From NCBI GenBank assembly GCA_900758475.1, contig CAAERQ010000025.1:9272-73271 (forward strand): a DNA stretch of 64,000 nucleotides, in the 5' to 3' direction. The position numbers and the translations under genes were made by a program. This stretch comes from an uncultured Collinsella sp. (GTDB lineage: Bacteria; Actinomycetota; Coriobacteriia; Coriobacteriales; Coriobacteriaceae). The notes beneath the pieces were generated by a model. It was not told where the DNA came from. It saw nothing but the letters and a program-made list of their open reading frames with translations, and ran no database searches. Shown piece after piece: positions 6,662 to 16,063 of this stretch. The stretch's first letter is position 1; every line of letters begins with the position of its first letter.

Positions 6662-9343
6662 CTAGTCCTCGAGCAAGTTCTCGATAAAGCCCACGCGGTA
6701 GTTTTTGAAAATGACCTCGCCACCGTCTTGTGTGGCGTCCAGATCGACATCGCCCATAATGCCAAAGTCGTGGTCGCCATCCTCGTCGGCAAAGATCTGG
6801 TGCACGTGCCATACGTGCGCGGTCTTCTCGTCGGACTCGTCGATGGAAAACATCGCGGCGCTGCGAGCATCTCCGTCGGTGAGGATTTCCTCGTGCTGCT
6901 CGTGGTAAGCGTCGAGTGCTTTTTGCCAGCGGATCTCGCTCATGCCCCAGTCGTCGTCGAGTTCGCCCAGGTCGCGAACGTGCTCGCGGGCGGCAAGGGT
7001 CACGCGACGGAAGAGCGCGTTGCGCACCAACAGCGTGCAGCCGCGACGGTCCGCCACGACCTCGTCGATGCCCTGCGGCGGCGCAGCATCGAGGGCTGCC
7101 GGGTTGCCGGCGTTCTCCCACTCGTCCACCAGGCTCGAGTCCACCGAGCGCACCACAAAGCCCAGCCACGAGATAATGTCGCGCAGGCGCTCGTCGCGCT
7201 TCTCGATGGGCACGGTACGGTCGAGTGAACGGTAGGCCTCTGCCAGGTAGCGCAGTAAAATGCCCTCGGAGCGGGCGATGCCGAGCTTTTGAATGTAACC
7301 CTTAAAATCGCTCGCGCTTTCCAGCATATCGCGCAGGACACTCTTGGGAGAGAGCTGGTAGTCGTTTGCCCAAGGCACTTCCTGGCAGTACTTGTCAAAG
7401 GCGGCGTCGAGCAAATCCTCGAGCGGCTTTTCGTACGTGACGTCCTGAATGCGCTCCAAGCGCTCCTCATACTCGACGCCGTCGGCCTTCATTTCGGCCA
7501 TCGCGCGGTCGCGCGCGGCGCGCTCCTGTGCGCGCAGCACCTGCTTGGGATCCTCGAGCGTTGCCTCGACCATCGAGATCAGATCCATGGTATAGGTCTC
7601 GCTCTCGGGGTCGAGCAGTTCCAATGCGGCAAGCAAGAACGGCGAGAGTGGCTGATCGAGCGCGAAGTCCTCGGGTAGATCGACCGTCAGCGCATAATCG
7701 ATGTCTGGTGCGGCGTCAGCCGGGGCGTCAGGCGCGGGCGGCACCTCGGTGCGAACGACGACGCCGGAATCGATGAGCGTGGCGAAGATTTCGTCGGCGC
7801 GAACCTCGAGCTTGGCCTTTTCCTCGGGAGTCTGCAGGCTCGTCTCGATGAGGTCGTGTACGCGGGCTCGGGCATCGCCGCCCTGCTCGACCACGCTAAT
7901 CACCATGGAGTGCGTGATGCGCAGGCGCGGCTTGAGCGTCTCGGGCTGCGTCTCAATCAGGCGCTCAAAGGTCTGCTTGTTCCAGGTGACAAAGCCCTCG
8001 GGGGCCTTTTTCTTTTTAATCTTACGGAGTTTTTTGGGGTCGTCGCCCGCCTTGGCCATAAGCTTGGCATTCTCGATCTCGTGCTCGGGTGCCTCGGCAA
8101 TCACCATGCCCTCGGTATCGAAGCCCGAGCGGCCGGCGCGACCGGCAATCTGATGGAACTCACGGGCGCGCAGACGACGCATCTTGTAACCGTCGAACTT
8201 GGTGAGCGCGGTGAGCACCACGGTGTGGATGGGCACGTTGATGCCGACGCCGAGCGTGTCGGTGCCGCAGATGACGGGCAGCAGGCCCTGCTGCGCCAGG
8301 CGCTCAACCAGTAGGCGATAGCGCGGCAGCATACCGGCGTGGTGCACGCCGACGCCGCAGCCGAGCAGGCGCTTGAGAATCTTGCCGAAGGCGGTGGAGA
8401 AACTCGTGCCTTTGGCAGCTTCCTTAATGGCCTCGCGCTGCTCCTTGCTAGCGATGCCAAAGTTGGCAAGCGACTGTGCCGTGGCAAGCGCGGCGTCCTG
8501 ACTAAAGTGCACGATGTAGAGTGGGGCCTCTCCGCGGCGCATGGCGAGCTCGACGGTGCCCTCGAGCGAGGTCGTCACGTAGTCATAGCTCAGGGGCACG
8601 GGGCGCGGGGCGTCGACAACCAGGTCGCAAGCAGCGCCGGTGTGCTCTTCGAGAGAGGCGGCGATTGCAGTGACATCGCCAAGTGTGGCGCTCATGAGCA
8701 TAAACTGCGCATGGGGCAGGGTGAGCAGCGGCACCTGCCAAGCCCAGCCGCGGTCGGGGTCGGCAAAGTAATGGAACTCGTCCATGGCCACGCAGCCCAC
8801 ATCGGCGTCCTCGCCCTCGCGTAGCGCATCGTTAGCAAGGATTTCGGCCGTGCAGCAGATGACGGGAGCCTTGGTGTTGATATGCGTGTCGCCGGTGATC
8901 ATGCCTACGTTATCGCGGCCGAGCACCTGTACCAGGTCGAAAAACTTCTCGCTGACCAGAGCCTTGATAGGAGCCGTGTAGTAGCAGCGTTTGCCCTGCG
9001 CCATGCCCATAAAGAGCATGCCCAGCGCGACGAGCGACTTGCCCGATCCGGTCGGCGTGCCCAAAATGACGTGATCGCCGGCGGCCAGGTCCATGAGGGC
9101 CTCTTCTTGGTGATCCCACAGCTCAATGCCACGGTCGCTCGTCCATTCAAAGAAGCGCTCGAAGGCTTGATCGGGCGTGAGCCATGGTTCGGGCTCGCTG
9201 CCGTCCTCGGGCTCCCACCAGGTGGGGGAGAGCGCGCCGAGCGAGCCAAACTCGGCTTCGGTTCCCGTGCCGCCCGAGAATGAGCTGGCGCCGCCGGCGC
9301 CGGAGACGGTGCTGGCGGCGGTATCTGTCGTGGTCTGTGCCAT
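6662..9343 (-). CDS. DEAD/DEAH-box helicase with DUF3516
   Basis: An 893-residue superfamily 2 helicase. After a Gly/Ser-rich leader of about 45 residues come Walker A TPTGSGKS (near 100), DEFHY (near 190) as the DExH box, MSATLG (motif III), a GTDTLGVGIN segment (motif V) and QIAGRAGRSGFD (motif VI). The C-terminal 400 residues correspond to DUF3516, found with actinobacterial helicases of this type. Ski2/HelY-like proteins are ATP-driven RNA or DNA remodelers; the substrate is not known here. The ATG at 9343 has only a weak purine-rich site upstream. Confidence 0.85.
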   Translation of the reverse strand: MAQTTTDTAASTVSGAGGASSFSGGTGTEAEFGSLGALSPTWWEPEDGSEPEPWLTPDQAFERFFEWTSDRGIELWDHQEEALMDLAAGDHVILGTPTGSGKSLVALGMLFMGMAQGKRCYYTAPIKALVSEKFFDLVQVLGRDNVGMITGDTHINTKAPVICCTAEILANDALREGEDADVGCVAMDEFHYFADPDRGWAWQVPLLTLPHAQFMLMSATLGDVTAIAASLEEHTGAACDLVVDAPRPVPLSYDYVTTSLEGTVELAMRRGEAPLYIVHFSQDAALATAQSLANFGIASKEQREAIKEAAKGTSFSTAFGKILKRLLGCGVGVHHAGMLPRYRLLVERLAQQGLLPVICGTDTLGVGINVPIHTVVLTALTKFDGYKMRRLRAREFHQIAGRAGRSGFDTEGMVIAEAPEHEIENAKLMAKAGDDPKKLRKIKKKKAPEGFVTWNKQTFERLIETQPETLKPRLRITHSMVISVVEQGGDARARVHDLIETSLQTPEEKAKLEVRADEIFATLIDSGVVVRTEVPPAPDAPADAAPDIDYALTVDLPEDFALDQPLSPFLLAALELLDPESETYTMDLISMVEATLEDPKQVLRAQERAARDRAMAEMKADGVEYEERLERIQDVTYEKPLEDLLDAAFDKYCQEVPWANDYQLSPKSVLRDMLESASDFKGYIQKLGIARSEGILLRYLAEAYRSLDRTVPIEKRDERLRDIISWLGFVVRSVDSSLVDEWENAGNPAALDAAPPQGIDEVVADRRGCTLLVRNALFRRVTLAAREHVRDLGELDDDWGMSEIRWQKALDAYHEQHEEILTDGDARSAAMFSIDESDEKTAHVWHVHQIFADEDGDHDFGIMGDVDLDATQDGGEVIFKNYRVGFIENLLED

Positions 9344-9441
9344 GTGTTTGCTTTCTCTCGCGATTGTCCGCCAACTATTATGGCGTAGCGGCGGCGTGGG
9401 GCGCCAGCGCGCGAGAAAATGCAGGAAATGGGCGCGTGAAG

Positions 9442-10281
9442 TTAGTGCTCTTGCGGTAGACGCTTCTTGCCCTTGCGGGCACGGTTTCTAAAGTTCTCGA
9501 CGGCCTCTTCCATGCCCAGAGGCACATAGGCGAGCTCATCGAGGTTATCGGGCAGGTAGCAGGCTAGGCTTTGCTCCTGCGCGCGGCCCGCCGCGAGCTG
9601 TTCATCGCTGGGCTGCGCTCCAGGTGTGGCGCAAATGCCATAGACGGCGGCACCCATCTCGCGCGTGCGGCGCTCGTACTCGGTCTCGGGATGCTCGGGA
9701 TGGTTGCGGCGGACGTCGTCGCTTACCCAAAGCGTATCGTAGCCGGCCGCGGCAAACTGTCCCAGGGCGTAATCGCGCAACGGCTTGCTATCGGTGCGCA
9801 GCGTGACGGTAGCGCCGGCTGAAAAGAGCGGGCGGTAGAGCATCAGATGGTCGACATGGACGAGTCGTTTTTTAGCGTACTTGGCCTTGGGCTGCGGCGT
9901 GGGAAAGTTAATGGTGATGGCATCGAGCTCGCCTGCGGCAAACAGCTGTGGCAGCGATGCGGCGCCTCGGGGCAGGACGAGTGCGTTGGATAGCCCCTGT
10001 TCGCAGATTTTCTGCGCGGCATAGGCGATGCAGATGGGCTCCTGGTCCATGCCGATAAAGAGGGTGTCGGGCTCGCGGTGGGCGCGCTCGACCAGATAGG
10101 TTCCCTTGCCACAGCCAAGATCCAGGTGAAGGTGTTCGAAGGGCTTGCTGCCAGCTGGCGCGCAAGCCTCGCGCCAATCTCCGGCATAAGCCTCGGGGTT
10201 CGTCTCAATCGCATCGGCGTAGCGCTCCAGGCGCTCCTCGAGCACAAAGTTCTTAGGCGTGCGAACGTGGACGGCTCCCAT
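9442..10281 (-). CDS. trmB: tRNA (guanine-N7)-methyltransferase
   Basis: A 279-residue SAM-dependent enzyme that methylates G46 in the tRNA variable loop. Recognised by LDLGCGKGTYLVERA (SAM motif I), FIGMDQEP, then NFPTPQPKAKYAKKRL (family consensus NFPDPWPKxxHxKRR, with the D and W replaced), and a C-terminal TEYERR motif. It is somewhat longer than usual (about 220-240) because of an N-terminal extension. It follows a methyltransferase gene on the same strand. Confidence 0.9.
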   Translation of the reverse strand: MGAVHVRTPKNFVLEERLERYADAIETNPEAYAGDWREACAPAGSKPFEHLHLDLGCGKGTYLVERAHREPDTLFIGMDQEPICIAYAAQKICEQGLSNALVLPRGAASLPQLFAAGELDAITINFPTPQPKAKYAKKRLVHVDHLMLYRPLFSAGATVTLRTDSKPLRDYALGQFAAAGYDTLWVSDDVRRNHPEHPETEYERRTREMGAAVYGICATPGAQPSDEQLAAGRAQEQSLACYLPDNLDELAYVPLGMEEAVENFRNRARKGKKRLPQEH

Positions 10282-10399
10282 GAGGCTCCTTGGTCATAAG
10301 TATGGAACGCATAGCCGCGCGTTCCGTCAATGGGTTGAAAAAGGGTGGGCATAGTTTGCCCGAAAGATGCGGTGCGGCTCGGTGGCGAGTCGTCGGTGC

Positions 10400-11272
10400 C
10401 TACAGACGTTTGAGGATTACATAGCGGTTGAGCTCTCCGCTGCGACCGTCGGCATGGAAGCGCTCAAGCTCGCGTACGGGGACCTCACCGCTCTTGTAGA
10501 ACGTGCGGACGCCGCGCACCAGGTCGGTAATCTGCTGATCGTCAAAGTGATGGCAATAGCGGTAGGCGTGGCGGTCGTTTTGCCAGCCAATGAGGTGGTC
10601 GCCGGCTTCAAACTGCGCGGAATCGTAACCCTCAAACGGCGGGGTGAGCTCGGCGCGGGCTTCGGCACGAACGGCCTTGCGCGCCATGCGCTCGTCGTTC
10701 ATAAACTCCCAAAAGCTGATGGCGATGATGCCGCCCGGGCGCGTCTGCCGCACCAGGGCGTCGAGCACGCGTACGCGGTACTCGCACGACGGCACGTGGT
10801 GCATAAAGCCAAAACAGACCGAGATGTCGGCGAGCGGGGCGTCGAAAAGCACGTCGGGTGTCTCGGCGGGGTTGAGCTTCATAAGGGCGTCGAGCACATC
10901 GAGCTCCTGGAAGTGCAGGTTGGGAATGCGCAGGGCGTGGCCGCGTGCATCGATAGCCAGGTCTTGGCACGAGTCGACGCCATAGAACTCAAACGGACAG
11001 CTGGCATCTGCCGAGGGATTTGCGCCATCGACGCCCTTGGCGGCAAGTGCGCCGCCGGCGGCAAAGTTCTCGAATCGCATGTTGCCGCAGGCGAGATCGA
11101 AGACGCGGACGGGATGCTCGATTGTGGCGACGTCGAGCTGCCCGAGCGCGATATCCATGGTGCGCACCCAGCCGGGCCACGGGGCCTGGCGCGTATCGGA
11201 GAAGGAGGCGGAGTGCTCGCGATAGAACGTGTTGTTGAGCTGGATGAGCGATGAGGCGAAATCGCGGTTCAC
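10400..11272 (-). CDS. Class I SAM-dependent methyltransferase
   Basis: A 290-residue methyltransferase. Motif I is VFDLACGNMRF; an acidic YGVDSC follows with long spacing, and FGFMHHVPS fits motif IV of small-molecule methyltransferases. An insertion of about 40 residues after motif I is unusual. I chose the GTG at 11272 because GGAGGGAG (complement of 11282-11289) lies nine bases upstream; an ATG at 11320 has no such site. The substrate is unknown. It is transcribed away from the XRE gene, so the region to 11539 must hold divergent promoters. Confidence 0.75.
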   Translation of the reverse strand: MNRDFASSLIQLNNTFYREHSASFSDTRQAPWPGWVRTMDIALGQLDVATIEHPVRVFDLACGNMRFENFAAGGALAAKGVDGANPSADASCPFEFYGVDSCQDLAIDARGHALRIPNLHFQELDVLDALMKLNPAETPDVLFDAPLADISVCFGFMHHVPSCEYRVRVLDALVRQTRPGGIIAISFWEFMNDERMARKAVRAEARAELTPPFEGYDSAQFEAGDHLIGWQNDRHAYRYCHHFDDQQITDLVRGVRTFYKSGEVPVRELERFHADGRSGELNRYVILKRL

Positions 11273-11539
11273 GGCGCGGAACTCCCTCCGTTGGCGGTGC
11301 GGAATAAACAGTATGACCATACTACCGTTAACGCCGCAACGGGGACAACTGAGCTAGGCGCCATTGCTTTGTTTGGACACATTTCCGCAGCTCATATGCA
11401 CCCGCAACCGCCGGTTGTCAAAAATCTCACTAGAATAGGTGGCATGCTTTTGGCAGTGGCGGATAGATTTTTAACTGTGCAAGGCGCCTTAAGAACAAAT
11501 ATGGTCCGGCGGCACGGCTGGCATCACATAGGAGGAACC

Positions 11540-12256
11540 ATGAATGTAGAAACTGCGCAGCGGCTCGCCGACCTTCGTCGCAGCAAGGGTTTTAGCCAAG
11601 AAGGGCTGGCGCGAAAGCTGGGGCTGTCGCGCCAGGCGGTCAGTAAATGGGAGCGCGCGGAGAGCTCGCCCGATACCGAGAACCTGATCTCGCTCGCCAA
11701 ACTTTATGGCGTGAGCCTGGACGAGCTGCTCAATCCGAGCGATGAGATCGAGGACGATATCGAGTTTGAGAACGAGGACCGCGCCCGTCAGCGCGAGGCC
11801 GAGGCGGCAGAGCGTGCTCGCACCCATGAGGCGGCGGCGCGCGCTACCGAGGCGGCAACGCAGGCGAGTGATGCTGCGGCCAAGGCGGCGCAAGCGGCAA
11901 GTTGGAGTGCGCAGGCCGCCAATGCCGCTACGGCGCAGGCGACGAGTGGCACCGCAGTTGGCTCGACTCCGGTGAAGGGCCCGTTCCAGTCGTTCCCGTA
12001 TTGGGCCGTGTGTTGGCTACTGTTCTTTTTGCTGATGTTCCTGTTTGGTGCCGGTCCCTTTGCCGCGCTGATCTTCTTCACGATTCCCATCTATCACTGG
12101 GTGGCGCGTGCGCTCGATGGCGATTGGGCGCGCGGGGATATTCAGGTTGGTTCGGCACCGGTGACAGCTAGGGCTCAGAATGTTTCCGCTTCGGTTGATG
12201 CTGGCGTGGCTACCGCGACTACCGCTGACCCGATCGCCAAAGAGGGTGATGAATGA
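11540..12256 (+). CDS. Membrane-anchored XRE-family regulator
   Basis: A 238-residue protein. An HTH_3 domain occupies residues 3-64 (FSQEGLARKLGLSRQAVSKWER is the recognition unit, here over 20 residues in total). An acidic linker and an Ala-rich helical segment (about 85-145) follow, then two hydrophobic segments around 155-195 that should span the membrane. The ATG at 11540 is preceded by AGGAGG at 11530-11535. It overlaps the DUF4097 gene by four bases, so the two are translationally coupled. The arrangement suggests an envelope-linked repressor controlling its own operon; this is inference. Confidence 0.85.
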   Translation: MNVETAQRLADLRRSKGFSQEGLARKLGLSRQAVSKWERAESSPDTENLISLAKLYGVSLDELLNPSDEIEDDIEFENEDRARQREAEAAERARTHEAAARATEAATQASDAAAKAAQAASWSAQAANAATAQATSGTAVGSTPVKGPFQSFPYWAVCWLLFFLLMFLFGAGPFAALIFFTIPIYHWVARALDGDWARGDIQVGSAPVTARAQNVSASVDAGVATATTADPIAKEGDE

Positions 12257-13152
12257 TGAAGCTTTCGCATGAATCCAAGGTACGCTTGGGCGTTGGCATC
12301 GGAGCGTTTGTGCTTATTATCGGGCTTGTATTTGGTGCCTCGCGGCTATTGGCTCATTCCAATATGGTGCGAACGACCGCTATTCTATCCGGCGATTTGT
12401 CTGATTTTGACGATATGTTTGACGACGATGATCTCTTGGATAGCGGTAACTATTCCGCTCGGCCTCAGCAACTTTCGAGTGCGACCTTTGATGCTGATGA
12501 GTTTCGCTACCTCGATTTCGATATCGATGCGGCTACGGTGGACGTCAAGGTTGTTGATGGCAACAAGGTTCGCGTTATCGAGCGGGGACGCGTTGCCAAT
12601 GGTATGGATGCCTCCAAGGCCGCGACGCAAAACATCGCATCCGTCGAGGACTCGACGCTCAAAGTTTCTCAGTTTGGAAGTGATGACGGTAAGGCGATTG
12701 ACCGCTCGGTTACGGTTGAGCTGCCGCGCCGTGTTGCCGAACATCTGAAGGGAGTCAACGCGCACGTGGGCTCGGGTGATCTGCAGATTGCCGGTGTCAT
12801 CTGTGATGGTTTCGACCTTTTCCTGGGTGCGGGAGATGTAGAGTTTACGGGCAGCGTGACTGATGCGCTCAGCGCTGAGGTCGGGTCGGGCGATGTGACG
12901 TTCGAGCTCTACCAGGCCCCCGCGAAGTCGATGGACGTGAGCGTGGGCTCGGGCGATGTGGAGATGACGGTTCCGAACTCGACGGGCTTTAAGGCGAGCC
13001 TCACCTTGGGCAGTGGCGACTTCGAGAGCGATTTCCTTCCGCTTGACTACGATGGTGAGACCATTTTGAATCTTGAATTCGATAACGGCGATAAGTCTGC
13101 TACGTATCGTTTTGAGGTCGGTTCGGGCGACATGTCATTTGATTCAGAGTGA
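12253..13152 (+). CDS. DUF4097 membrane-anchored beta-repeat protein
   Basis: A 299-residue protein with an N-terminal membrane anchor (about residues 12-34) and an extracytoplasmic DUF4097 region. The C-terminal half has six strand repeats built on GSGD or GAGD (HVGSGDLQ, LGAGDVE, EVGSGDVT, SVGSGDVE, LGSGDFE, EVGSGDMS), predicted to form a right-handed beta solenoid. An acidic DDMFDDDD patch follows the anchor. ATG codons at 12253 and 12256 are both possible. Such proteins often pair with regulators or PspC-type stress genes; here the partner is the coupled XRE gene. Confidence 0.85.
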   Translation: MMKLSHESKVRLGVGIGAFVLIIGLVFGASRLLAHSNMVRTTAILSGDLSDFDDMFDDDDLLDSGNYSARPQQLSSATFDADEFRYLDFDIDAATVDVKVVDGNKVRVIERGRVANGMDASKAATQNIASVEDSTLKVSQFGSDDGKAIDRSVTVELPRRVAEHLKGVNAHVGSGDLQIAGVICDGFDLFLGAGDVEFTGSVTDALSAEVGSGDVTFELYQAPAKSMDVSVGSGDVEMTVPNSTGFKASLTLGSGDFESDFLPLDYDGETILNLEFDNGDKSATYRFEVGSGDMSFDSE

Positions 13153-13199
13153 CGGGCGGTTATCGAAGACTTATACACCATAGCTGCGCTGTTTGATGG

Positions 13200-13233
13200 A
13201 GGCGCCGGAGCCGTGACGGGCTCCGGCGCCTTT
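13200..13233 (+). terminator. Terminator after the DUF4097 gene
   Basis: GGCGCCGGAGCC pairs perfectly with GGCTCCGGCGCC (13219-13230) over a six-base loop, followed by TTT. Confidence 0.8.
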
Positions 13234-13250
13234 GCCTTTACAATGGGGTC

Positions 13251-15158
13251 ATGGAACAGATTATCTTGAACATACTCGAGGCTCTGCGTCGCGGCGAGAC
13301 CGTGGACGACAAAGCGCTCGTCAAACTGATACATGCCGAGGCGCGCCGTGAGGGTGCCGACAAACGCGATTTGGCCAAGCGCCGTCTGCTGCCGTTCTAC
13401 CAGCGGGTAAAACGTGAGGAGCCGGCTCGTTGGGCAGGGTGGAATGTCGATGCCGAGCTGGAACGTCGACTGCTGCAGGTGCTGCGTATGAAGCCTCGTC
13501 GCACGGCCTCGGGCGTGGCGACCATTACTGTCATCACCAAGCCCTGGCCGTGCTCGGGCGATTGCCTGTTTTGCCCCAACGATCTGCGCATGCCTAAAAG
13601 CTATCTGCATGCCGAGCCGGCGTGCGCCCGTGCGGAGCAAAACTGCTTCGACCCGTATCTGCAGGTGAGCGCTCGTCTGACCGCGCTTTCGCAGATGGGG
13701 CATGCGACCGACAAGATAGAGCTCATCGTGCTCGGTGGCACCTGGAGCGACTATCCGCAAGGGTATCAAACGTGGTTTATGTCGGAGCTTTTCCGTGCGC
13801 TCAATGACGATGCCGTCGCCGGCGTGGCGGCAAACCCCATGTTGGCGCGTCCGGGCATCAGCCGTGCCGAGGCAGGGCGCCTGCTCGATGACGCTCCCGC
13901 CGATGCCCTGCCGCCGGTGGTAACAGAGCGTCGCGAGCGCTATCGGGCTGCCGGCATTGCGACAGACGAGGATGAGCTTGCGGCCGGCGTTGCCGACGAG
14001 CAGGGGCGTGTGGATGCCGCCGTGGGCGGCTATAACCGCGCGGTGCGTCGTCTGTACGGCCCTGGTACGCCGTGGGGCGAGGTTGCCGAGTGGCAGACGG
14101 CAACGATGGAGGAGCTTGAGCGTCAGCAGCGCATCAACGAGACGGCGAAGCATCGCGTGGTGGGGCTCGTTATCGAGACGCGCCCCGATGCCGTGACGCC
14201 GCAGGCCCTCACGCTCATCCGCCGCCTGGGCTGCACCAAGATCCAGATGGGTATTCAGAGTCTCGACCAACATTTGCTCGATATCAACGAGCGTCGCATT
14301 TCGGTGGCGCAGATCGAGCGGGCGTTTTCGCTTGCGCGCTTGTTTGGCTTTAAAATCCACGCGCACTTTATGCTCAACTTGTTGGGCGCTACGCCCGAGG
14401 GGGACAAGCGCGACTACGAGCGCTTTATGACCGAGGGCGCTTTTATGCCCGACGAGGTCAAGGTCTACCCGTGCGCGCTCATCGAGGGCTCGCATCTGGT
14501 GGGCTGCTACGAGCGTGGCGAGTGGTGCCCCTATACCGAGGAAGAGCTGCTCGATGTGCTGGCCGACGACATCGTGGTGACGCCGGCGTTCTGTCGCATC
14601 AGTCGCATGATCCGTGACTTTAGCTCCGACGACATCATGGTGGGCAACAAGAAGCCTAACCTGCGCCAGCTCGTTGAGAACCGCTTGGCGGCTCGTGGAG
14701 AAGGCGCGACGGTGCGCGAGATTCGCTATCGCGAGATCAGCACGGCGGGTGCCGACTTGGATGAGCTGACCCTTGACGAGGAAGTAGCGTACGAGACGCC
14801 GGTGACGCGCGAGCGCTTTTTGCAGTGGGTGACGCTCGAAGGCAAGATCGCCGGCTTTTTGCGCCTGTCGTTGCCCGATCGTGCGTTTGTTGCCGCGCAC
14901 GCAGACGAGTTGCCGACGACGCCGGACGAGGCAATGATTCGCGAGGTGCACGTGTATGGCATGGCGGCACGTGTGGGCGATCAGGGTCAGGCGGCTCAGC
15001 ATCATGGGCTGGGGCGGTCGCTGGTGGAGCGCGCATGCGAGATTGCCCGGGATGCGGGTTATGCGCGTATCAACGTGATTAGCGCGATCGGTACGCGCGA
15101 GTACTATCGCCATTTGGGTTTTTATGACCACGGACTCTATCTGCAAAAGGAGCTCTAG
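13251..15158 (+). CDS. Elp3-like radical SAM/GNAT tRNA-modifying protein
   Basis: A 635-residue homologue of Elongator subunit 3. The radical SAM domain (about 80-400) carries the cluster motif CSGDCLFC (C-x4-C-x2-C) near residues 101-108, and VLGGTWSDYPQGYQ is a hallmark of the family. The C-terminal 150 residues are a GNAT acetyltransferase domain ending in GTREYYRHLGF. In eukaryotes and archaea Elp3 forms carboxymethyl uridine at tRNA position 34, and stand-alone Elp3 proteins are known in some bacteria. An insert with DEDELAAGVAD (about 235-265) lies between motifs. The stop codon abuts the start of the next gene. Confidence 0.88.
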   Translation: MEQIILNILEALRRGETVDDKALVKLIHAEARREGADKRDLAKRRLLPFYQRVKREEPARWAGWNVDAELERRLLQVLRMKPRRTASGVATITVITKPWPCSGDCLFCPNDLRMPKSYLHAEPACARAEQNCFDPYLQVSARLTALSQMGHATDKIELIVLGGTWSDYPQGYQTWFMSELFRALNDDAVAGVAANPMLARPGISRAEAGRLLDDAPADALPPVVTERRERYRAAGIATDEDELAAGVADEQGRVDAAVGGYNRAVRRLYGPGTPWGEVAEWQTATMEELERQQRINETAKHRVVGLVIETRPDAVTPQALTLIRRLGCTKIQMGIQSLDQHLLDINERRISVAQIERAFSLARLFGFKIHAHFMLNLLGATPEGDKRDYERFMTEGAFMPDEVKVYPCALIEGSHLVGCYERGEWCPYTEEELLDVLADDIVVTPAFCRISRMIRDFSSDDIMVGNKKPNLRQLVENRLAARGEGATVREIRYREISTAGADLDELTLDEEVAYETPVTRERFLQWVTLEGKIAGFLRLSLPDRAFVAAHADELPTTPDEAMIREVHVYGMAARVGDQGQAAQHHGLGRSLVERACEIARDAGYARINVISAIGTREYYRHLGFYDHGLYLQKEL

Positions 15159-16037
15159 ATGAACAAGCCAAGTGTTTCTGCTGGCGTCGTTGCCGGCGTT
15201 GCCCTGGGAGCTGCGGCGCTTGGTGCGGCTGCCGTCGCTGTTCGCGCTGCTTGTCTGCAGGTTGCGAGGACCCGCAATGGGTTGGCGCGTGTGAAGCGCG
15301 TGCACGATGAGGGCGGCGACGAGGTCCGTGTGCTCGTGCAGGGCGGTGTCTACCAAAGCGCGAGCTATGTAGGCGAGCGTTGGGCGGAGCCCGTCTTTGC
15401 GTACTATCGTGCATTTGACGATGTGTTTGAGGCCGAGGACGCAATGCGTGACGCTTACGGTCACGGTATCGACCGCATGCTTATGCTGGGCGGCGGCGGG
15501 TTTGCCTATCCTAAGTTCGCACTGATGTTGCATGATGGTTTGCGTATGGACGTCATCGAGTATGACGGAGAGATTACGCGTCTGGCACGTCGCTGGTTCT
15601 ACCTGGACGAGCTGGAGCGTACGGTGGGCGACCGCCTGCGGGTGATTACCGCTGAGGCTCGCTCGTATCTGGGTGTGACGAGTGTGGGCCATCGTCGCTA
15701 CGACGTGGTCGTGAGCGATTGCTTTGGCGGTGCCGAGCCCGTACGCGAGCTGGCGACCGTTGAGGCGCTGCGTCTAGTGCGGGGCAGCCTGAATGCCGGT
15801 GGCGTCTACGTGGCCAATATCGTGAGTGCAAACGAGGGGAGCGATGTGACGTTCCTGCGCGATTGCGCTGCCACGGCGCTTGAGGTGTTCGACCATGCTT
15901 GGGTGGTCCCATGTGGCGATGCAGAGTTCGGCGGCGAGGAGAATTATCTGCTCATCGCCAGCGACGGTGACTACGCCTTTGCCGAAGCCGTGCCCTTCGA
16001 CACTAACTTCCTCGGCACCGTCCTTCACGACAAGTAA
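15159..16037 (+). CDS. Spermidine-synthase-like SAM-binding protein with membrane anchor
   Basis: A 292-residue protein. The first 30 residues form an Ala/Gly-rich hydrophobic segment that is a likely anchor or signal. A Rossmann fold of the spermidine synthase type follows: MLMLGGGGFAYPKFA at about 105-119, VIEYDGEI near 132, and VVVSDCFGG near 185. The polyamine-binding aspartates are not clearly conserved, so a different aminopropyl- or methyl-transfer role is likely. It starts one base after the Elp3 stop codon and is surely cotranscribed. Confidence 0.75.
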   Translation: MNKPSVSAGVVAGVALGAAALGAAAVAVRAACLQVARTRNGLARVKRVHDEGGDEVRVLVQGGVYQSASYVGERWAEPVFAYYRAFDDVFEAEDAMRDAYGHGIDRMLMLGGGGFAYPKFALMLHDGLRMDVIEYDGEITRLARRWFYLDELERTVGDRLRVITAEARSYLGVTSVGHRRYDVVVSDCFGGAEPVRELATVEALRLVRGSLNAGGVYVANIVSANEGSDVTFLRDCAATALEVFDHAWVVPCGDAEFGGEENYLLIASDGDYAFAEAVPFDTNFLGTVLHDK

Positions 16038-16063
16038 GTCTCCCCGTCCCAAAAAGACTGGTC

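Noticed and set aside
11291..11539. Extended N-terminus of the XRE regulator
   Set aside because: The HTH domain starts at the ATG at 11540 with AGGAGG before it; the extension has no conserved sequence.
13047..15692. 881-codon open frame on the minus strand
   Set aside because: It lies opposite the Elp3 gene and has a His/Arg/Leu-rich makeup typical of an antisense frame in high-GC DNA; Elp3 motifs on the plus strand are complete.
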